The translations under genes and the position numbers were made by a program. Below are positions 16,728-24,642 of a stretch of DNA of 64,000 bases, in pieces. Position 1 is the first letter of the stretch. The number at the start of each line of letters is the position of its first letter. The notes under the pieces were generated by a model, which saw only the letters and a program-made list of their open reading frames with translations, was not told the origin of the DNA and made no database searches. The stretch is from Elizabethkingia sp. YR214 (lineage in GTDB: Bacteria > Bacteroidota > Bacteroidia > Flavobacteriales > Weeksellaceae): positions 1-64,000 of the forward strand of contig NZ_QBUH01000009.1 in the NCBI RefSeq assembly GCF_003058195.1, given 5' to 3'.

Positions 16728-18725
16728 ATGGCAATTTTTATGAAGATCATAAAATATAAATGGAATAGTGCAGTACAAAGGATTATAATTTTTATCCTTT
16801 TCACTTTCTTGCAGATAAATATCTCTGGACAATATTATAAAAAAACAGACAGTTTATTGCGAGTTCTGAAGGTTGCTAAAAGTGATACTTCCAGAATTGT
16901 TGTTATGGGAAAACTGTCTAAGGGATATTTTTTGCAAAATGATTCTGCCAGAGCTTTTACATATGCTTATAAAGCACGTGCATTAGCCCACCGAGGTTCT
17001 TTTATACTTTATAAAGCTTATGCAGACCAAACTATTAATTATTTGCATACAGGGCTTATGCATAAAGACAGTATATATTTTTATAGCAATAAAGTACTTA
17101 CACAACTAAAAGGTAATAATTCTCCGCAGGCTATAAAGCTTATTGTTCCGGCAACCAATAGTTTGGCAGTTACATATTCTGCCAGTGGGGCTATAAGAAA
17201 GTCTACAGAATTACTGATCTCTAATCTACCCAGATTAGAAAAAATAAAAGATTATAAATTATTAAGTGCTATGCTACATAACATTGCTCATAGTTTTCTC
17301 GATATGGGAGAATATGAAAAAGCATATTCTTATTTACAAAGGAGTCTCTATTTACTGGAAAAATATAAGGGAGAACCTGGCTTGAAAGCACATTTTTATT
17401 TAACCGGAGCTACTGTATTGTACAATATGGATAGCATTAACAGAATGGGAGAATATCTTGATAAAGCAAAAGTAAACATTGACAAGATAGATATCCCGAT
17501 GATTAGTTTTGGAAGATATTATGCCTACAGAGCTAAATATTATGCTAAAAAAAATAGAATTAAAGAGGCTGAAGCGATGCTGAATAAAGCCTTTATAGAA
17601 TATCATAAATTCAATACAAAATACCATTATTATGATGTATACTGGGCTAAGGAAGAAATTGCAGTTGCAAAAGGAGATTATGTACAAGCTAGAGAAATTG
17701 CAAAAGATATTCATCAAAAAGCTATTGCCGAGAAATTTGATGAATCGGCTTTAGCTGCTGCTAAGAAGGTTTCCGAATATTCAAGGCGTTTGGGAGATTA
17801 TAAAACAGCCTATCAGTATCTGAAAAAATATACTGTATATGAAGACAGTATCAAACGTGAGAAGACTATAGTTGAAGTACATGATTTGGAAACTAAATAC
17901 AAAACTTCTGAAAAAGAAAAACAGATAGCAATGCTTCAGTCGGAAAAAAAACAAACTCTTTTACAGAATAAGAATCAACAATTATTGAATTGGCTCTTAG
18001 GTATAGGATCTATTATATTTCTTCTCATTATTGCATTTTTAATTTATTTAGTTAAAAATAATAAAAAGCATAATGCACAAAAGCTGAAGGAAGTAGAAAA
18101 CCAGCAACAGCTTAAAATGGCTCAGGCCATGCTGGAAGGTGAGGAACGTGAACGGGAAAGAGTGGCTCGTGATCTGCATGATGGATTAGGAGGTGCTTTA
18201 TCCGGAATTAAACTAAAGTTATCTGGACAGCAGAAAAAAGAAAGCATACCAGTAATAGACCATGTTATATTACAATTGGAAAACTCTATAAATGAACTTA
18301 GAAATATCTCACGAAACCTGATGCCGGAGGCATTGCTAAGATCAGGACTGGAAGTTGCTTTACACGATTTATGCATTTCTATGACAAGAGAAGATATGTT
18401 GATAGAGTTTCAGTCATCCGGGATTCAAAAAATAAATCCGCTTAGCAGCCAAGTTAATACTTACCGTATCATTCAGGAACTCTTGTCTAATGCCATCCGG
18501 CATAGTGGGGCAAATAAGATTCTTTTACAATGCATCCAGGAAAACAAACGCTTTTATATCACAATAGAGGATAATGGTTGCGGATTCGATTCTGATAATA
18601 TTCAAAATGCAAAAGGTCTGGGATGGAGCAATATCCAAAATCGCGTAAACTATATGAAAGGAAAGATGGATGTAGATTCTATTATTCATCAGGGAACCAC
18701 AATTAACATAGAACTTAATATTTGA
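16728..18725 (+). CDS. TPR-containing NarX/LuxR-type sensor histidine kinase
   Basis: 665 residues. An N-terminal signal/anchor (IIIFILFTFLQI) is followed by an extracytoplasmic region of about 390 residues with several TPR helical repeats. A membrane helix (about 420-443) leads into a HisKA_3 kinase with phospho-accepting H484 in RDLHDGLGG, and a HATPase domain (GLGWSNIQNRV). This TPR-TM-HisKA_3 design is common in Bacteroidetes sensors. It is coupled to the LuxR regulator gene, starting 1 base after this stop. The signal sensed is unknown. An alternative start is the ATG at 16740. Candidate operator 16676-16690 lies upstream. Confidence 0.9.
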   Translation: MAIFMKIIKYKWNSAVQRIIIFILFTFLQINISGQYYKKTDSLLRVLKVAKSDTSRIVVMGKLSKGYFLQNDSARAFTYAYKARALAHRGSFILYKAYADQTINYLHTGLMHKDSIYFYSNKVLTQLKGNNSPQAIKLIVPATNSLAVTYSASGAIRKSTELLISNLPRLEKIKDYKLLSAMLHNIAHSFLDMGEYEKAYSYLQRSLYLLEKYKGEPGLKAHFYLTGATVLYNMDSINRMGEYLDKAKVNIDKIDIPMISFGRYYAYRAKYYAKKNRIKEAEAMLNKAFIEYHKFNTKYHYYDVYWAKEEIAVAKGDYVQAREIAKDIHQKAIAEKFDESALAAAKKVSEYSRRLGDYKTAYQYLKKYTVYEDSIKREKTIVEVHDLETKYKTSEKEKQIAMLQSEKKQTLLQNKNQQLLNWLLGIGSIIFLLIIAFLIYLVKNNKKHNAQKLKEVENQQQLKMAQAMLEGEERERERVARDLHDGLGGALSGIKLKLSGQQKKESIPVIDHVILQLENSINELRNISRNLMPEALLRSGLEVALHDLCISMTREDMLIEFQSSGIQKINPLSSQVNTYRIIQELLSNAIRHSGANKILLQCIQENKRFYITIEDNGCGFDSDNIQNAKGLGWSNIQNRVNYMKGKMDVDSIIHQGTTINIELNI

Positions 18726-18726
18726 T

Positions 18727-19359
18727 ATGAAAAGTATTATAGCAGTTGTAGACGATCATCCTATTGTTACTGAAGGCGTGAGGTCGCTTTTGGAAGAAAA
18801 TAAAGCGGGTAAGGATATTATAAGTTTCACAAAAGGCAAAGATCTGCTTGTTTATCTACAACAAAAGATCATAGATATTATATTACTGGACATAATATTA
18901 CCCGACCTGGATGGCATTGATCTTTGTAAAACAATAAAAGAAATCGCTCCGCAGACAATTGTTGTAGGATTCAGTAATCAGGCAGAAAGAAGTATTATTT
19001 TACAACTCTTACAAAACGGAGCTTCGGGTTATTTGTTGAAAAGCGCTTCTGCTGATGAGTTGCTTAATGGAATAAAACAGGTACTGAAAGGTGAAATTGT
19101 ATTGTGTAGTGAAGCAAAAAAAGTTATGGCAGCGGCGCAATTTCCGGAACATAAAAGAAAGGTATTGCCTTCTATCACCCGTCGGGAGAAACAACTTCTT
19201 CAGTTGTTGGCAGAAGGAAAGACTACTATAACTATAGCCGATGAATTGTTTCTTAGCCGTTTTACAGTAGATACCTATCGCAAAAATCTCTTGCAAAAAT
19301 TCGAAGTGAAAAACACCACAGAGCTTTTAATGCTGCTGGTGCAAGAAAAGCTCATTTAA
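18727..19359 (+). CDS. LuxR/NarL-family response regulator
   Basis: 210 residues. The receiver domain has D9/D10 and phospho-acceptor D55 in LLDIILPD. The C-terminal LuxR helix-turn-helix (about 142-205) includes TRREKQLLQLLAEGK and FTVDTYRKNLLQKF. It is the partner of the TPR kinase and probably cotranscribed. The perfect palindrome downstream (19371-19388) and its near copy upstream of the kinase are plausible binding sites. A regulon of the two exported proteins that follow, plus itself, is the simplest reading; this is an inference from position. Confidence 0.93.
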   Translation: MKSIIAVVDDHPIVTEGVRSLLEENKAGKDIISFTKGKDLLVYLQQKIIDIILLDIILPDLDGIDLCKTIKEIAPQTIVVGFSNQAERSIILQLLQNGASGYLLKSASADELLNGIKQVLKGEIVLCSEAKKVMAAAQFPEHKRKVLPSITRREKQLLQLLAEGKTTITIADELFLSRFTVDTYRKNLLQKFEVKNTTELLMLLVQEKLI

Positions 19360-19370
19360 TTTTTCAGCAA

Positions 19371-19388
19371 CCTCCTAATGTTAGGAGG
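19371..19388 (+). repeat. Perfect 18-bp palindrome CCTCCTAATGTTAGGAGG
   Basis: CCTCCTAA and TTAGGAGG are exact reverse complements around TG. It starts 12 bases after the regulator stop and lies about 24 bases upstream of the -33 element of the next gene. It shares 14 of 15 bases with the site at 16676. It may be an operator, or less likely a weak terminator, since no T-run follows. Confidence 0.6.
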
Positions 19389-19411
19389 TGCAAAAAGCCG
19401 ATAAATAGGTA

Positions 19412-19442
19412 TTGTATCCCCACTTATGGGGATATAATTTTG
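19412..19442 (+). promoter_or_regulatory. Promoter of the exported-protein gene, with a palindrome filling the spacer
   Basis: TTG (19412-19414), then 20 bases, then TAATTTTG (19435-19442). The 20-base spacer is TATCCCC-N6-GGGGATA (19415-19434), a perfect inverted repeat that exactly spans the gap between the two promoter elements. Confidence 0.7.
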
Positions 19443-19490
19443 TTATGACCAATCGTAAGACCCCAGAAACTAAATAACAAAATTATCGAG

Positions 19491-19940
19491 ATGAAAAAAA
19501 CATTTTTTTTGAGTATTGCTCTTACTCTAATGAGCATCTCTCTAACACAGGCACAAAGTCTGTTTGATAAAATAGACAATATAGCCAATCAGGTGAACCG
19601 GGCTGCTAATACTACTGAAGGAGCTGCCAAAACCGGAGGAGGAATTCTTTCCTTATTTGGTAAAAAAGGGAAATCCAAAACAACAGGCAATCAAACTACT
19701 ATTCTGATTTCAGGCGGAAATCTTGCTTATGTAAAAAAACTAAATACTCTTATACAGGGCATAGATGGAGTCACTGAAAGCCAAATGAAATTTAATGCTG
19801 AACAATCTGCTATAACATTATTGTATAGTGGATCTACAGAAAATCTCCTGTCTAAAATTCAAGAAAAAAGCAAGGATATAGTGAAAGATGAATATGTAAC
19901 AGGAATAGAACAGGGCACATTGAATATTAAACTAAAATAA
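19491..19940 (+). CDS. Small exported protein, function unknown
   Basis: 149 residues. The signal peptide MKKTFFLSIALTLMSISL ends near TQA-Q. The mature part has a Gly/Lys-rich segment (KKGKSKTTG) and then a beta/alpha module (ILISGGNLAYVKKLNTLI, LLYSGSTENLLSKI) that resembles small self-associating domains, but I cannot name the family. It is directly downstream of the two-component system and has its own palindrome-rich promoter, so it is probably controlled by the LuxR regulator. The next gene, a lipoprotein, follows after 19 bases and is likely cotranscribed. Confidence 0.7.
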   Translation: MKKTFFLSIALTLMSISLTQAQSLFDKIDNIANQVNRAANTTEGAAKTGGGILSLFGKKGKSKTTGNQTTILISGGNLAYVKKLNTLIQGIDGVTESQMKFNAEQSAITLLYSGSTENLLSKIQEKSKDIVKDEYVTGIEQGTLNIKLK

Positions 19941-19959
19941 AAATTTAAAATTTACAATT

Positions 19960-20391
19960 ATGGAAAAAAATGGAATTAAGAAACTAGTGCTTGGGGCAGC
20001 ATTAGTATTAGGTACTAGTCTATTTTTTATTGGCTGTAAAAGCAGTAATGATTCAGATAATAACCCGTCTGGTAGTATAGATCCTGTTGTAGGAACTTTT
20101 AAAGGAACTATTGAAGATGGTGAAAATCCTGATATAAAATATTATAACGCCGTTGTTATAGTTAGTAAGGTAGATGATTCCCGTGTAAAGGTAACACCAA
20201 AATCGGGAGAAGCCTATTCAGGTTATACGACAAAAACCATAAAGGTTGCTAACCCTGTAGGGGCGAGTGTTGTAGGAAGTGATGAACAAGGGAGTGTAGC
20301 ATATCTTATTGATACAAAATCTCTTAATGTAAGTACCGAGAAAAACTCAGCACAGGATAAAACTTACATTTTTAATGGTTCAAAGCAATAA
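19960..20391 (+). CDS. Small hypothetical lipoprotein
   Basis: 143 residues. The signal peptide ends SLFFIGC, with lipobox cysteine C26, followed by a Ser/Asp/Asn-rich linker typical of surface-bound Bacteroidetes lipoproteins. The rest is predicted beta-rich (GTFKGTIEDGENPDIKYYN, partly shown). No known domain was recognised. It is in an apparent operon with the exported protein at 19491 and followed by a terminator at 20505. Confidence 0.7.
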   Translation: MEKNGIKKLVLGAALVLGTSLFFIGCKSSNDSDNNPSGSIDPVVGTFKGTIEDGENPDIKYYNAVVIVSKVDDSRVKVTPKSGEAYSGYTTKTIKVANPVGASVVGSDEQGSVAYLIDTKSLNVSTEKNSAQDKTYIFNGSKQ

Positions 20392-20504
20392 GATTTAGGA
20401 TCATATCATAAATTGAATTATACAACAAAAACAAACGATGAATCAGATTTTGTATGATGAAAAAATTTGGTCATCAGAGAGACTTTTGAAAAGTTTCTAA
20501 AAGT

Positions 20505-20531
20505 ATCCCCGGCTTAGTACCGGGGATTTTT
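20505..20531. terminator. Terminator between convergent genes
   Basis: ATCCCCGG and CCGGGGAT pair around CTTAGTA, followed by TTTTT on the plus strand. It overlaps the last codons of the minus-strand gene. Confidence 0.75.
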
Positions 20532-20984
20532 ATCAATAATATCAATAATGACTTTTGCAATCCGTTCTGCCTTAGTTTGTTCTGATTTCGCAGCATATAT
20601 CCATTCTGTGATTGTTTTCTTTTCACCATCAGTATAAGTCATAAATTGATCATATACATAAGGCTCTTCCAGAAGACAAAGCTTTAGCTCTTCAGGGGTT
20701 TCAAAGGGATTATGATCTTCATATAATACAATATGTACATAATCTCCTTCCTGTTTTTTTATTCTTTTTCTTATTTCAGCTTTTATTGGCAGGAACAAAC
20801 GACCGTTTCCCATCGGTTGCAGATTATAATTTTTAATCTCATAGTCGTCAATTGTTCCGCACACTTTTACCCAACCAAACGGCGTATTCTGACCTGGTGG
20901 TATTTCAGGGAGTCTTACAAAAGTCCATCCACCTTTTCCGCTGAATTTTTCCAGAAGATATATTTTATCTGTTAAAGGAATCAT
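20514..20984 (-). CDS. DUF1905/YdeI-like small protein
   Basis: About 156 residues. The N-terminal segment IYLLEKFSGKGGWTFVRLPE, given here in part, resembles DUF1905. The C-terminal half with EWIYAAKSEQTKAERIAKVI resembles the YdeI/OmpD-associated domain. Such proteins have been linked to bacteriocin and peptide resistance, but the role is uncertain. The open frame extends to 21047, but a TACTTTTG -7 element at 21002-21009 lies inside that extension. The ATG at 20984 is the likely start. Confidence 0.75.
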   Translation of the reverse strand: MIPLTDKIYLLEKFSGKGGWTFVRLPEIPPGQNTPFGWVKVCGTIDDYEIKNYNLQPMGNGRLFLPIKAEIRKRIKKQEGDYVHIVLYEDHNPFETPEELKLCLLEEPYVYDQFMTYTDGEKKTITEWIYAAKSEQTKAERIAKVIIDIIDKNPRY

Positions 20985-21001
20985 ACTTAGTTTTATGTCT
21001 G

Positions 21002-21009
21002 CAAAAGTA
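21002..21009 (-). promoter_or_regulatory. -7 element of the DUF1905/YdeI-like gene
   Basis: TACTTTTG on the minus strand, 17 bases before the ATG at 20984. No TTG at a normal distance (the nearest is 14 bases up). It decides the start. Confidence 0.5.
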
Positions 21010-21048
21010 ATATAGTAAAAAGACAACAGTATGTCAGGAATTACCAAA

Positions 21049-22086
21049 TTAACCGTGATCCTGTAAAAATATATTTTGATGTACCCACAGTGCTTCGTCT
21101 TCCGGAGTTACTTTGTCTGTTGTACTGTCTGTTCTGCTAAAAGTTGCAGCAGGATAGTCGTATGGTAAACTTCCGTTGTAATAAGGTCCTACAATACCCA
21201 GCATCCAACCATTTTCAGCAGCCCAGTGAGGTTCGTTTATTCTGTATCTGAAAACTTCATAATGAAAATCATCATCTTCCTTGTCCGAATCGATACTTAC
21301 CCGTTGCAGGTATTCCAGCTCGTCGGGAAATGCATTAAGTTCTGTAGGATAGACCAGCCAGTTTACCAGATTAGATTCGGCCGCTTTCTCAATGGTGTAA
21401 AATTCCTTTGGAAATAGATCTGTCTTATTGTATTCATCCAAAAGTTGGTAGGTAAGCTCTCGGGTAGAAGGCTTAACAACAAAAGGGTAGACGTGCTGTT
21501 CGGTAACTATTTTATCACTATCCAAAAGATTCTGAAGCTCCTGTATAGATTTGTAGGTTCCCCAGGATTTCATCCACTGATAAAATTCTGCTTTATAATG
21601 ATTATCGTTTAATCGGGAAATTAGATTCCTGATATACTTACTGTTAATCTCATAATCAGAAATTGTAAAGGTTAGAAATACTTCTTTTCCGGTGATCTGT
21701 GTGAAGAAATTTTCCTGTTTTAATTTTTCCAATACTTCAACACAGGTTTCATAAAGTTTGTCCTGAAAATCTAAAAACCAATCGTCATCATCACTATGTT
21801 TGTCCAGTTCTTCTCTTAGTAAGGTACTAATTTCGTTGAATTCCTGATCTGCACCCTGCATTTCATATTTCCATTCTGCTGGTTCAAATTTGTAATAGGT
21901 GACATCGTTTGTAGGAGTCTTTTCCAGATGTTTTAGGGTATTTGCAGAAGGACAAACGGTCATAGCACCTTCATCGCTATAGAGAGCAAAGGCATAAAGG
22001 CCTTCTGATCCTGCTTTTTCATATATTTCTAAGAATGCTTTTTTAGTAGCAATTTCTATTTTGTGTTTTAGTATTTCAAAATTCAT
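21049..22086 (-). CDS. DUF4303 family protein
   Basis: About 345 residues. The segment YAFALYSDEGAMTVCPSAN is typical of the DUF4303 family, soluble proteins of unknown function that are often in immunity or toxin neighbourhoods. The frame is open to 22224, but the upstream part (residues 1-46) is a hydrophobic, low-complexity translation of the leader. The ATG at 22086 (MNFEILKHK) gives the compact, normal start. The neighbours here are housekeeping genes, so no toxin is implied. Confidence 0.7.
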   Translation of the reverse strand: MNFEILKHKIEIATKKAFLEIYEKAGSEGLYAFALYSDEGAMTVCPSANTLKHLEKTPTNDVTYYKFEPAEWKYEMQGADQEFNEISTLLREELDKHSDDDDWFLDFQDKLYETCVEVLEKLKQENFFTQITGKEVFLTFTISDYEINSKYIRNLISRLNDNHYKAEFYQWMKSWGTYKSIQELQNLLDSDKIVTEQHVYPFVVKPSTRELTYQLLDEYNKTDLFPKEFYTIEKAAESNLVNWLVYPTELNAFPDELEYLQRVSIDSDKEDDDFHYEVFRYRINEPHWAAENGWMLGIVGPYYNGSLPYDYPAATFSRTDSTTDKVTPEDEALWVHQNIFLQDHG

Positions 22087-22239
22087 ATTGATGTTTTGTA
22101 GGTAACTAAAATACAAAAAAATCAATGTGATAAAGGCAGACAGAGGGTTAATAAATAAAAGCCTTGGCAAAGCTCCAAAACTCTGACAAGACCATATACC
22201 AATACCAAAGCATTGGTGTAACATAAATTGAACTTTTGA

Positions 22240-22656
22240 TTATATTTCCGAGTGAAGACCTATTTTATTTCCTTCAGAATCCAGTATAAATGCAATAAGT
22301 CCGGCTTTAATATTTATAACAGGGGAGATTAGTTCTCCACCTGCGGGTTGGACTTTATCCAGAACAGATTGAAGGTTGGGACTTGCATTAATGTATACTA
22401 CCGTTCCGTTAGCAGATGGAGAACTGTTTTCAGACTCTGTCAATACCCCCGTTACTCTGCCGGATGTCGCTTGTATTACTTCCGGATTATAAGGGAAGAA
22501 GGTAAGGGTTTCATTCGTTTCTGCAATAAATTGAGATGTCATTTCAATATCCAGAATTGTTTCGTAAAATTTTTTCGCGCGTTGTGTATTATTTACAGGA
22601 ATTTCGAACCAAGTAATAATATTCGTTTCAGAACTGATCTTTTGTAATCTTTGCAT
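22240..22656 (-). CDS. VOC-family (glyoxalase-fold) protein
   Basis: About 138 residues with the vicinal-oxygen-chelate fold: ITWFEIPVNNTQRAKKFYE at the N terminus (shown in part) and the last strand FILDSEGNKIGLHSE. Metal or substrate residues cannot be assigned with confidence, so an enzyme or a binding protein is possible. The annotated frame reaches a TTG at 22677. The ATG at 22656 is the better start, and the promoter at 22682-22712 fits it. That promoter carries a perfect TGTGA-N6-TCACA site over its -33 element, so the gene is probably controlled by the Crp/Fnr protein encoded next to it. Confidence 0.85.
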   Translation of the reverse strand: MQRLQKISSETNIITWFEIPVNNTQRAKKFYETILDIEMTSQFIAETNETLTFFPYNPEVIQATSGRVTGVLTESENSSPSANGTVVYINASPNLQSVLDKVQPAGGELISPVINIKAGLIAFILDSEGNKIGLHSEI

Positions 22657-22681
22657 AATGTCTTTTTGTAGAGACAAATGT

Positions 22682-22712
22682 CAAAAATATTGAGAAGTAT
22701 AACCTGTGACAA
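22682..22712 (-). promoter_or_regulatory. Promoter of the VOC gene
   Basis: On the minus strand TTG (22710-22712), 20 bases, then TATTTTTG (22682-22689). The TTG lies inside the palindrome at 22705-22720. Confidence 0.75.
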
Positions 22713-22720
22713 TTGTCACA
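22705..22720 (-). promoter_or_regulatory. Crp-type operator TGTGACAATTGTCACA
   Basis: A perfect 16-bp palindrome that fits the CRP consensus TGTGA-N6-TCACA exactly. It overlaps the -33 TTG of the VOC promoter and lies 3 bases after the stop of a Crp/Fnr-family gene whose recognition helix contains RETLSR. Confidence 0.65.
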
Positions 22721-22723
22721 AAA

Positions 22724-23296
22724 TTAGCCGGTGGTTCTCCGTTTGCGTATTCTGCTGAGGGTTTCTCTTGCAACTCCCAGAAAAGATGCTAGCTGAGAGA
22801 GTGAAATTCTCTGCACCATTTCAGGATGCTTTTGTTCAATATATTCCAGGCGTTCTTGTGCAGAATATAGTTGGAATAGGGTAGCAAATTTTTCCTGCTT
22901 GGTAGCGATTAATCGGACACAGTGCCTCCCCAGATTTTCTATTTCCCGACATTCCTGTGCTGCCTGATAAAGTTTGGCTTTATCAAAGACAATAACCGTT
23001 AGTGGTTCTCCTGCAATAATATTATATGCTGATATCTGACCATTGCCAAAACTGTCAATATTGGTTGCAATCTCGTTTTCAAAGAAAAACTCGGTGTTTT
23101 TGTCTACACCGTTGATGTCATAAAAGCTTCTGCAATAGCCTTTTTCAATATAGAATAATGAAGTACAGGTTTGTCCTTCCTGTAATAATAATTCGTTTTT
23201 ACGGAACTTTTTTGCCGTTAGCGCGGGCTGGAGTATCTCCCAACTTTCATCTGAAAATTCGGTAAGGGAGCGGATAAATTCCAAAAGACTATTCAT
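22724..23296 (-). CDS. Crp/Fnr-family transcriptional regulator
   Basis: 190 residues. The N-terminal cyclic-nucleotide-binding-like beta-roll (about 20-115) is followed by a helix-turn-helix near the C terminus. The recognition helix reads GVARETLSRIRK, with R177, E178 and R182 in the places of CRP R180, E181 and R185, the residues that read the TGTGA half-site. The cNMP-binding residues of CRP are not clearly conserved, so the ligand is unknown. A perfect CRP-type palindrome lies just past its stop, over the promoter of the VOC gene. An imperfect 36-bp inverted repeat (23347-23382) lies upstream and might serve autoregulation. Confidence 0.9.
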   Translation of the reverse strand: MNSLLEFIRSLTEFSDESWEILQPALTAKKFRKNELLLQEGQTCTSLFYIEKGYCRSFYDINGVDKNTEFFFENEIATNIDSFGNGQISAYNIIAGEPLTVIVFDKAKLYQAAQECREIENLGRHCVRLIATKQEKFATLFQLYSAQERLEYIEQKHPEMVQRISLSQLASFLGVARETLSRIRKRRTTG

Positions 23297-23346
23297 GTTC
23301 AGACTTTTCTTAGTACTAAGTTTATGTTCAACCCTTATTTTTCAGT

Positions 23347-23382
23347 GCATTTTCTCACAAAATATATCTTGTAAGAAAATGC
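23347..23382. repeat. Imperfect 36-bp inverted repeat upstream of the Crp/Fnr gene
   Basis: GCATTTTCT, one base, ACAA, an 8-base centre, TTGT, one base, AGAAAATGC: 13 paired positions in two blocks. It lies 51 bases upstream of the regulator ATG. No strong T-run follows in either direction, so an operator or RNA structure is as likely as a terminator. Confidence 0.5.
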
Positions 23383-23506
23383 ATTTTCTTTATGAAGAGC
23401 CTGTTTAAGTTTTATGATTGATATTCTTTTATAGTCTAGCCAGACTGAGCTGAGTTTATAGAGAGCATGACGAGCTATCGAAGCCTTTAGAATATCGAAG
23501 CAGGTT

Positions 23507-24166
23507 CTAAATATTATAATCTCTTGCTCCGAAAATAGAAGAACCTATTCTTACAGAAGTAGAGCCACATTCAATAGCCAACTGATAATCACCACTCATT
23601 CCCATAGATAGAGTTTCCAGTTTTTTCTGAATAGAAAGCTGGTCAAAAAGTCTTTTCAGAAATAGAAACTCTCTTTTGGTTTGTTCTGTATCATCTGTAA
23701 AAGTCCCGATTCCCATAAGGCCAGTGATTTCTATATTTTCAAAATGCCCTTGGATATATTTCAAAAAAAGCTCTTTGGTTTCTGAAACTTCCATTCCGGT
23801 TTTTGAATCTTCTTCCGCTATTTTTACCTGAAGAAGAACCTTGATTTTACGATTGTGCTTTGCGGCCTGCTTATTAATTTCTTCTAAAAGCTTTTCAGAA
23901 TCTACACTTTCAATAGTATCTACGAACTCTGCAACGTACTTTACTTTATTGCTTTGCAAATGTCCGATCAGGTGCCATTGGATATCATTAGGAAGTACAG
24001 GTTGTTTGGCAACCATTTCCTGAACTTTATTTTCTCCGAAAACCCTTTGTCCAAGATTGTAAACCTCCTGGATAGCCTCAGCAGGATGGGTTTTGGATAC
24101 TGCAACCAGTTTCACATTTGTAGGTAAAGATTGTATAATTTCTTCGTAGTTTTTCTGTATAGACAT
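23507..24166 (-). CDS. YggS-family PLP-binding homeostasis protein
   Basis: 219 residues. These proteins bind pyridoxal phosphate without known enzymatic activity and keep the PLP pool and amino-acid metabolism balanced. The PLP lysine is K25 in LVAVSKTHP, and other family motifs are FGENKVQE, WHLIGHLQSNK, MGMSGDYQLAIECGSTSVRIG (partial) and the C-terminal IFGARDY. The length is normal. It follows the MmcQ-family gene after 9 bases on the same strand, so the two are likely cotranscribed. Confidence 0.93.
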   Translation of the reverse strand: MSIQKNYEEIIQSLPTNVKLVAVSKTHPAEAIQEVYNLGQRVFGENKVQEMVAKQPVLPNDIQWHLIGHLQSNKVKYVAEFVDTIESVDSEKLLEEINKQAAKHNRKIKVLLQVKIAEEDSKTGMEVSETKELFLKYIQGHFENIEITGLMGIGTFTDDTEQTKREFLFLKRLFDQLSIQKKLETLSMGMSGDYQLAIECGSTSVRIGSSIFGARDYNI

Positions 24167-24175
24167 GTTGGGTAT

Positions 24176-24529
24176 TTATAATGAAAATTCTTCTCTTTTT
24201 TTCTTAGGTAAACCTTTTACTACCTGGTCGTAGGAATGCTGAATAAGTTCTTTTAGAAATTTTTCAGGAAGTTTTCCTTCAAAATTTACAGTATTCCAGT
24301 GGTTTTTATTCATGTGATAGCCAGGCTGGATATCGTCATACTCTTCCCGAAGATCAATGATAAGTTCCGAATCATATTTCAGATTAACAGTGAAATTGGG
24401 ACGGTCTAATCCACATAAAGCGAACACTTTATCAGCTACCTTAAATACAAGTGTATGCGGTCCGAAAGGAAAGTCTTCAGTCACTGCTTTCATCTGCAGG
24501 CAATATTCTCTAAAAGTTTCTATGTCCAT
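24176..24529 (-). CDS. MmcQ/YjbR-family protein
   Basis: 117 residues, the usual length for this family of small CyaY-fold DNA-binding-like proteins (DUF419). The motifs FPFGPHTLVFKVADKVFAL near 20-38 and PGYHMNKNHWNTV near 69-81 are characteristic. The function in cells is unsettled. A full promoter (TTG-N21-TAATTTTG) precedes it, and the YggS gene follows after 9 bases. Confidence 0.9.
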   Translation of the reverse strand: MDIETFREYCLQMKAVTEDFPFGPHTLVFKVADKVFALCGLDRPNFTVNLKYDSELIIDLREEYDDIQPGYHMNKNHWNTVNFEGKLPEKFLKELIQHSYDQVVKGLPKKKREEFSL

Positions 24530-24548
24530 GGGAAAGAGATTTGATAAT

Positions 24549-24580
24549 CAAAATTACCGAAATATAAAGGTATAAAGCAA
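24549..24580 (-). promoter_or_regulatory. Promoter of the MmcQ-yggS unit
   Basis: On the minus strand TTG (24578-24580), 21 bases, then TAATTTTG (24549-24556). Confidence 0.7.
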
Positions 24581-24642
24581 ATTGAATCTAAAAAGAGATT
24601 TAGTTTATTAAGAAGAAATATAAAAGCTTCACAGTATTTTAT

